Source of the DNA: Cenococcum geophilum 1.58
Taxonomy: Eukaryota; Ascomycota; Dothideomycetes; Gloniales; Gloniaceae
DNA length: 64,000 nt
NCBI GenBank assembly: GCA_001692895.1
Contig: KV748179.1
Span: 1,922,001 to 1,986,000 of the forward strand
Direction of reading: 5' to 3'
In this document: in pieces, positions 57,312 to 64,000 of the stretch
Position numbering within the stretch: position 1 is the first letter of the stretch
How the letters are laid out: every line of letters begins with the position of its first letter
Position numbers and translations under genes: made by a program
The notes under the pieces: generated by a model
What the model was told of the DNA's origin: nothing
Seen by the model: the letters and a program-made list of their open reading frames with translations, nothing else
The model's database searches: none

Positions 57312-57950
57312 TATATAGCATTTGCCTTGCCTAGCCCCTCTTTTACTTTTATTCTAAAGATATCTAGATCTTTATTATTAAATAGTATAGACTTAACCCC
57401 TTTTCCAATAGTATACCAAAGACTTATATTAGGTTTAGCCCTAAGCGTCTTTTTAAATAGCTTAACTGCAGCCATTAACTGTTTATAATTCCAGCGATAT
57501 AGTATATTAATGGTACGTTTCCGATTCCGCGATTTTATACCTTTAAAGATAAGCTTATAGGTATTATTTCCGAAATTATTACTAGCGCTACCCTCCTTAT
57601 CTATATCTTCTCTACTATTTACGCCGGCATTATTGCCTATATCTACTCTATTATATTTATTGCCCCCCTTTCTCGCACTATTCTAATTATTTATATTTCT
57701 ACCTAGAGCTATATCTGTTCTATTATCCGCATCGCTATCTTTATTTATATTAACTCCACTATATCCATTACAATACTTGTTTATATTAATCCCGCTATCT
57801 ATACCGCTATTAGGGTCGCTAATATTATTAGGCCTACCACCTTAATAATTGGTACTATGGTCAGTCTAATTAGGCGATATATTATGGGGTATATTAGGCT
57901 AAGTAATAGTGCTAAAAGGGCGGGAGGTATTTAGGTTTAAGGAAAGGGAC
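57312..57950 (-). pseudogene. unrecognised Asn/Ser-rich frame, C-terminal part
   Basis: One minus-strand phase of about 210 codons from 57950 to TAG at 57312-57314, with only four internal TAA/TAG. The N-terminal two-thirds is Asn/Gly/Asp-rich low complexity. The C-terminal 85 residues look folded: NRKRTINILYRWNYKQLMAA then RAKPNISLWYTIGKGVKSIL. It is cut upstream by gypsy C2 at 57951 and adjoins the TR1-like end at 57290. I do not recognise the family. Being read toward that terminus, it could be the product of an autonomous TR-type element, or a host gene fragment. Confidence 0.5.
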
Positions 57951-58161
57951 TGTCACGGCTCGAATAAATGCCTCTAAACCGAAGCTTGAACGAATGCTAT
58001 ATTACCAAGATACTAAGCTAAAGAGAAGGAAAAGGGGTCGCTAGGACCAATGTAAACAAATATATAGGGTGAGCCGCCAAGGCGCTAGCTTTAGGCGGGC
58101 CAATCGCAGGTCGGCAGAATATAGCAGAATTTGGCAGGTAACATGCGATAGCGCCGTTACA
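57951..58161 (-). repeat. 3' LTR of gypsy C2
   Basis: 211 bp, equal in length to the C1 3' LTR. It still reads GCTATCGCATG at the site where the 3.16-kb TIR element entered C1, giving the empty site. Confidence 0.94.
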
Positions 58162-58477
58162 TCACCCCCCTCTTTAAAAGAAAGCCTGCCCTTAGGCTTA
58201 GTTAGAAAAAATAGGGTAGCACTAGGCTTATAAACATAGGATTACAAAAATATAAGATAAGGAGACAAAAGGGGACACGAGTCCGTCCTAACTAAGTACA
58301 AAGGACGATTATAGGCTAAGTAGAAGCACTAGGCCAGAAAGAGTAGCCGCTAAAAGTCTTGGCACGGATCTGACTAATTAGACAACTTTAACCGGCGGTT
58401 AAAGTTCCTAGACATCTGAAATTTTATGGTACTGGCAGAAAACGGCAGAATATAGCAGAATTTGGCAGACAGCTGTA

Positions 58478-61400
58478 TTAGGGCTTTAGGGCGTTTTTAT
58501 CCCTATATTCTTCCGGTAACTTATCGTCTTTATTATGCTAGCATTCCATCCATTTGTTTAGGTACTTCGGGGGTCTAGGCGTATTAGGGTATTAATTATA
58601 AAATTCTTTAAGCTTCTAGGGGTAGCCTATAAAGTTCCACGTAGGGTACTAGGTTAGGTTAGGATCGTAGCCCTTCCATTAAACACGGTATTTTAGCGCT
58701 CCCCATACTATCTTACAGGCCAGTATTTCGTTAACCTCCTATTTATTATCACCGTTTACTTAAACTGGTAGGGAAGGCTTATTCTTTTGTCTAGGCAATA
58801 GGTTATTTATAGCTTTCCGTAACTTATCTAGCGAGAAGATAGGGTAAACCCTAATTAAGTCTAGGAGCTTTATCTTATATAAGTTGCCTATCTTTTTAAG
58901 AACCTTATACAGTCCTATTATCTGGTAGTCCAGCTTATAGCTAGGTCGTTCGGTCCTCTAATTCCTTATTATAACCTAGACTATATCGCCAGGGGCAAAA
59001 TCGGGCTCTTGACGGTGTTTATTCGCCTACTATTCCATTAACCTCTAAGCTTTTTCTAGGTTCTTGCGGGCTACCGTCTAGGCCTCCTCCAATCGTTTGG
59101 CGTACTATTAGGCCTTAGTATAGGATAGCTTCTCTTATACAGTCTAGGGTTCTTCTGGCCTTTTCCAGTCAAAGCTTATGCGGGGTAAGTATTCCATTTT
59201 TAGCTAAATCGGGGCAAACCCTGTGGAGTTGTAGGGTAGGGTTGCTTACGCGTAGTTTATTAAGGGTAGTAGTTTAGACCAGTTGTCCTAGAAATAGTTA
59301 ATAAAGGGCCTAAGCCTCTAGTCTAGGTACTAATTTATAATCTCTATCTAACCGTCTATCTAGGGGTAATAAGCCGTAGAAAGCTTTAGCTTAATACCTA
59401 GGATTCGGGTAAACTTATTCCAGAAGGCTAATATAAACTACGGCCCGCGATCGGACATAATAGTATCTAGTAGTCCGTAGATTTGGTAGACGTAATAGAC
59501 ATATAGCTAGGCTGCCTCTTTAGCATCAATATTCTTATAATATAGAATTAAGAACGGGCGTTTACTAAAGCGGTTAACTATAACTATAACTATATTATAT
59601 CNGTNANNGTCCCTANGTAGTTTNTNAAAGTCTATAGANATATNCTACTAAGGGCGCTCTNGTATNNNGAGTGGCTTAAGTAGTCCTAGGGTCTTATCCC
59701 GTGGGATTATAGCTCTCTAGCAGTCTTCGCAGTTCCGTATATATTAATCGATATCCACAACTATTCTCGGCTAGTAGTAGCGGTAGTTAATAATTTTACG
59801 GGTCTTATTCTTGCTAGAGTATACCGTAAAGACTTAGCAATAAGCTTCGCGGATTAGTTTAGTCTATAGATTATTAACGTTAGGGACTATAAGCCGCTTC
59901 TGGTATAGAAGCAATCCTTCCTCCGTCTTAAAATCGGGGTCTCCTTTTGCGGCTTATTCGCGAAGGGCCCTTAGAGCGTTAGCCGTGCGGTTTATAGTTA
60001 GGAGGCAGTTAATTAGCCCTATTAGCTTATCTAAGGACTCCTCTATTGGTGCTAGCTTGTTTTACTAGGAGTCTAGCTCTTTAAGGATCCGTAGGTTAAG
60101 CTATTCTAAATAGAGGAGGGCGCGCGTCCAATATTAGGTCTTTAGCTTATCCTAGGGTCCTACGTCTTATTCTCTTCGGGTTAGGGTATTAGCCTTAGAG
60201 TTTTACTTACTAGAACGATATATAATCGTAAAGAAGAATTAGGAGAGTATTTCGGCCTACNNGGCTTATTGCCCTATAAGCTACTTTATAGTTATAAAGT
60301 ACTTTAGGGCTTTATAATCTATATATATCTTAATCCAGGAGTTTATACCTTTAAGCTCTGCGCGCCATTAGGAGAGTAATNAAATAATAGCTAGTATTTC
60401 TTTATCGTGTACTTTGTAGTTACACTTAGCCGGGTCTATTATCTTTAAGAAAAAAGCCATAAAGTACCATTCGCCGTCTAGATATAACTGTAATAGGATT
60501 CCCACTACGACCCCATTAGAGGCGTCTATTTCTAGCATTAATTTAAGGTCCGGGTTATAGTGATAAAGAATTAGGGAAGAGATAAGCCGATCCTTTACCT
60601 CTTTAAAGGCCTCTATGCAGCTATCGTTAAAAATAAAAGGCGTGTCCTTCCTAGTTAGTCATATAAGAGGTTTTGCCACAATTCTATAGTCACGGATAAA
60701 CCGGCGGTAGAAATTATAAAAACTAAGAAAGAACTAGATTCCTTTTACTATACAAGGGGGCTTCTAGTTATGGATTACCTTTACCTTCTTAGGGTCGACC
60801 TTAATTCCTTTTATAATTACGATGAACCTAAGGTATTTTGTACGTTTTACCCTAAACTCGCATTTCTTAATATTAACTTATAAGCCCGCGTTCCGTAGTC
60901 TCTCTAGGACCTTCTTAACATAAACTTAATACTTAAGTTCGTCGTCCAAGTATATAAGAATGTCGTCTAGGTATACCGTGTAGAATTCGTCAAGGTAATT
61001 AAAAAGAACGTTATTTATATACCTTTAGTACGTAGCCGGTCCGTTTATTAGTCTAAAAGGAAGAACTTTGCATTTATAGGAACTATAGCGGGTACGGAAC
61101 GTTGTTAAATCTTTAGATACAGGGTTTATCCTAATTTAGTAGAAAGCTTGGCGGATATTAAGTTTAGTAAAGATCTTTGCCTAGCTTAGACGTATAAGGG
61201 TCTCGTTAATTAAAGGAATAGGATACCGGTCCTTTTAAGTAATAGCGTTTAGCTTCTAATAGTTAATACAAAAACAAAGGTCTCTATTAGGCTTTTTTAC
61301 GAACAGAATAGGGGAAGCAAAAGGGGCTTAACTTGGCTCGATAAACCCTTTATCTAGGTTGTTAATTAAGTACTACTTTATTACTTTTAGCTTATCTGTC

Positions 61401-62560
61401 AATTAATAGTAGAGGGGGCTATAGCTTAGCGAGTTATGGGCCTCTAATTGAATCTTATAATTGTACGTCCGGTAGGGGGGTAACTTATTTAAGGCCGCCT
61501 TTAAGAATGTATCCTTGTAGCCTATATAAATGGTAAAAAAGAGGCATTTAACTAGTTCCTTGTCGGTTTCCTTATCTAGCCTTTCCTCTCTATTATTAAT
61601 AATTCGGTTAATCTTATATAGGCTCGTTATAAAGACCTTATTATCCTTCCGGTATATATTAAAGTAAAACGCTATAGCGCTAATTACGGCGATGTCTATA
61701 GTAGGGGGGTTAACTAATAATAGGGGCGTATATAACTTTAGGGACTTCTAGGGTACTAGCGTTATCGTTACTCCTTTTAGCTCCTGTTATATCTTTTAGA
61801 GGTTATCCCTCATATCCTATTAATATGTTCTTTTCCATAACGGTTAGATCTATACAATTTAGATATTATCTACGTTATTATCTGTCCCGCTTCCGTACGT
61901 AGAGTCCTCTTTAAATGTAGCACTTTGGGAGAGTATCTTTGTCGGTATAGAGTTCTTTCCAGCTTCGCGGCAGGCGTCCTCTTAGGTAAAGGCTAGGTCA
62001 CAGGCCCGGATATTCTGCTAGTAGGTAGGGTTAGCCCTTACGGCTAGTGTCTTGCGGTCGGTTCGGATCTCCCTAACAAAGGAGGGCAACCTTAGTCTAT
62101 CCTCCGGCTAGACAAACTGTCTTTTTTGTATATTTAACCAAATATCAAAATAGGACATCTATTTTCGTCTGAGGATTATATTATGGGACCCTAGGTCTAG
62201 GATGCAAAAGGGGATGCCGTATTAGCGTCGTCCGTTAAGAGTAATATGTAACTTTAAGACGTAGGTAACAGGCCGACCGGCTTAGCCGTTATAGCCCTTT
62301 ACCTAGATAGGCTTCTCTAGTTGGATAGCTTCTGTATTTAGAAACTTAGTAACATTATTTATATAGGCAGTATTTATAAAGGCGAAGCCATTTGCTCTAG
62401 TGTTAATAAGGGCGGTTATATTAACTCTATATCTATTTTAAAATACTATACATAAAACCGTAAAATGCTTTCTACCTATTAACTAACTAAGATTAATCTC
62501 TTTAAGATCGATAGGGTACCCTAGGGGGGAGTCTTTCCCTAGGGTTCTTCTTTTCCCGAC
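58478..62560 (-). pseudogene. gypsy C2 pol
   Basis: Same architecture as C1 pol: protease near 62400, RT with intact YLDD at 60962-60973, RNase H near 60530-60420, integrase near 59900-59400, chromodomain near 58740-58560, stop at 58478-58480 (in phase with the RT box). TAA/TAG interrupt the frame (for example the residues before VNIKKC). Clusters of n bases at 59602-59667 and at 60261 and 60381 mark uncertain assembly. Confidence 0.9.
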
Positions 62561-63699
62561 TTATCGGACGTTTCTCCTTCCTCTATCTCCTTAATATCGC
62601 CTATATCCTTTAGCTCCGGGCAGGATAAGGCAAAGTGACCTTACTTATTATAGTTAAAGCACGTGGCCGAGATAGGGTCGATCGGAGTATTACGGCGAAT
62701 ACTAGTTAATAGCGTGGTACATAGCTAGTCGGGCGAGGCTTGCTAGTGCGTAGTTATAACCGCCTTTAGTATAAAAGCAGTCGTAACTTATCTTCCTACT
62801 CCAGCTCCTATAGGTATAGCTAGCGAGTTCCGATTATTATGGAGTCGCTTCTGCTAATTAGGGCAAGCGTTAATCCGCTTTAGTTCTAAGTCTAATAATA
62901 GGTAATAAGCTGCGAGTCTTTCGTGGGTTGGCAGGTTATCTAAGGTTACAGCAATCTTTTCTTATAGCCGGATTGTTAGCTTATCGTATAGGTCTAATTA
63001 GTAGTTCTTAAGGGGAACCTAGCCTTCTCCTGTAAGGTATAGGAATTAAGTCTAGAATTTAGCAAAGGGTTAGTTCGGTTTTATTATTAGGTAATTATAG
63101 TTATAACGGGCATCCCGTACTTTGTTCGGGTTAATATAGATAGCCGCTAGGTGCCGTATTATCTTATTAACAGATATAAATTGGACAGGGAAGTCGTCCT
63201 CAAACTTAGCTTAAAGGTGCCGTTGGGCGTCCCCAGTGGTTCGACTAAAAAGGTAGAGCATTTTAGCTTCTTTAGAAAGGAAATAGTTGTGGTTAACGCG
63301 GAGCTTTCCTTGTACTTAAATTCTCTAATTCTTAAAGGTAGGGTCTATCCCGTTAGATAGTGGTAGGGGGTTAGGGAGCTTAACGGACTTTAATTACTTC
63401 GTCATTATATCTATACTCCCTGGTGTATCGCATTTAGTAGAGTAAATAGGTCGACTAGGGCTTCGAGAAGGGGAAACTAGGCTATTTCGTAGGGCCGTAA
63501 GGCTTTCTAGGATCTCTTCTAGGGTCTCTTATATATTTCTCGCTTTAAGATAATCGGCTTCCTAGCTGGCTGCGAGGGCGCGAATCTGCTCGCGTATATC
63601 TACGACATTATTATTGTCTTTAATTTCTAATCCTAATTGGATCTTAGGTTCCTCTCAGGTAAAGGCAGCTCTTTTAGATGAGCTTACTTTAGGTGCTAT
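62480..63699 (-). pseudogene. gypsy C2 gag with zinc knuckle
   Basis: Homologous to C1 33518-34740. The start codon is ATA at 63699-63697 where C1 has ATG, a TpG-to-TpA change. The frame then reads without the +1 indel of C1 through AVTLDNLPTHERLAAYYLLL near 62950-62880 to the knuckle CFNYNK near 62660. The open frame on the plus strand at 63151-63360 is a shadow. Confidence 0.82.
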
Positions 63700-63929
63700 C
63701 GTTGGCTTCCTAAGGTTCGTTAGTATTATATGCTTTAGTTTTAATTCCGGGGGTATAGGTCCAGTCCTATCTGGCTTGTAAGGTGGGATATTATCTAGGC
63801 CTTCCCAGGCAATGTAGGGTTGTTTTGGTGTCTAAGTATAGCGCGTTAATACGTCGTTGCAGACGAAGTTTCTTTGGGGTAGGATATTATTAAGGCCTTC
63901 CCAGGCAAGGTAGGGAGAGCTTAGTATAA

Positions 63930-64000
63930 TGTCACGGCTTAAATAAATGCCTCTAAACCGAAGCTTGAACGAATACTATATTACCAAGATACTAAGCTAA
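63930..64000 (-). repeat. 5' LTR of gypsy C2, partial
   Basis: The first 71 bp seen match the end of the C LTR (TGTCACGGCTTAAATAAATG on the plus strand); the rest is beyond the window. Confidence 0.9.

Larger units (their letters stand above)
57951..64000 (-). mobile_element. gypsy C2, second copy of the C family (cut by window end)
   Basis: Minus-strand copy of C1: 3' LTR 57951-58161 (211 bp), internal 58162-63929, and 71 bp of the 5' LTR at 63930-64000. The 5 bp before the LTR are GGGAC; the partner is off-window. It is less RIP-damaged than C1 (for example the RT box is intact) but still has many stops. It interrupts the frame at 57312-57950. Confidence 0.93.

Noticed and set aside
63151-63360. 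69-codon plus-strand open frame
   Set aside because: Antisense to gypsy C2 gag, which aligns with C1 gag over its length.
42535-64000. A host gene cluster or intact metabolic gene in the less AT-rich parts
   Set aside because: All GC-richer stretches (TR2, the 951-bp TA element, C2) are explained as transposable elements; no spliced host gene could be supported.

Overview
The window looks like a repeat-rich, AT-rich compartment (isochore, subtelomere or centromere-like) of a filamentous ascomycete (Pezizomycotina). I found no intact host gene and no rRNA, tRNA or CRISPR. Nearly everything is transposable-element sequence carrying the signature of repeat-induced point mutation (RIP): CpA/TpG is depleted in favour of TpA, in-frame stops are TAA or TAG where CAA, CAG or TGG is expected, and catalytic Asp codons have become Asn. 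Reading TAA/TAG as Gln/Trp restores very long, recognisable retrotransposon frames. The species cannot be named from sequence alone. || Left block (1 to about 19.45 kb) is one nest inside an old Ty3/gypsy element 'B' (pieces 7625-8211, 12174-12567, 18985-19450). B is broken by LINE 2 (6352-7624, ORF1 side only, minus), by 5'-truncated LINE 1 (8212-12173, minus, 15-bp target duplication) and by a complete Ty1/copia element (12568-18984, 268-bp LTRs, duplication ATAAT). LINE 2 is broken by gypsy 'A2' (1089-6351), which carries a second A copy (A1, 1-1088) and the terminal-inverted-repeat element TR1 (2117-4375). || Middle block (about 19.5 to 56.4 kb): a LINE ORF1 remnant (LINE 4, plus) adjoins an old gypsy D copy (D', pieces 20960-21368 and 55782-56426). 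D' carries a fold-back MITE (21033-21309) and a full-length Tad-like LINE 3 (21369-55781, minus, duplication TAATTATAATAT). LINE 3 was split by three LTR retrotransposons, each with an exact 5-bp duplication: gypsy E (21808-28398, ACTTC), gypsy C1 (29917-39270, GTAAG) and gypsy D (42535-55474, TTATA). C1 has an unrecognised 3.16-kb TIR element in its 5' LTR. D was hit by TR2 (45374-47047), TR3 (48146-50439), a TA-flanked 951-bp element (51098-52048) and a solo copia LTR (53360-53580, CTAAG). || Right block (56.4 to 64 kb): AT-rich repeats, a broken copy of the TR1 right end, a fragment of an unrecognised Asn-rich open frame, and a second gypsy C copy (C2, minus, cut by the window end). || Main points for a second look: (i) TR1, TR2 and TR3 are one family of TIR elements (ends CATYRG) loaded with minisatellites; each appears to make a 2-bp target duplication, because removing element plus 2 bp restores the interrupted retrotransposon frame. 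(ii) Structured noncoding modules are shared between unrelated LTR families, including a 26-nt hairpin with compensatory changes between copia and gypsy E. (iii) The copia LTR has a cluster of five ACGCGT boxes, and the copia sense strand has about 23 copies of TACGGAC.
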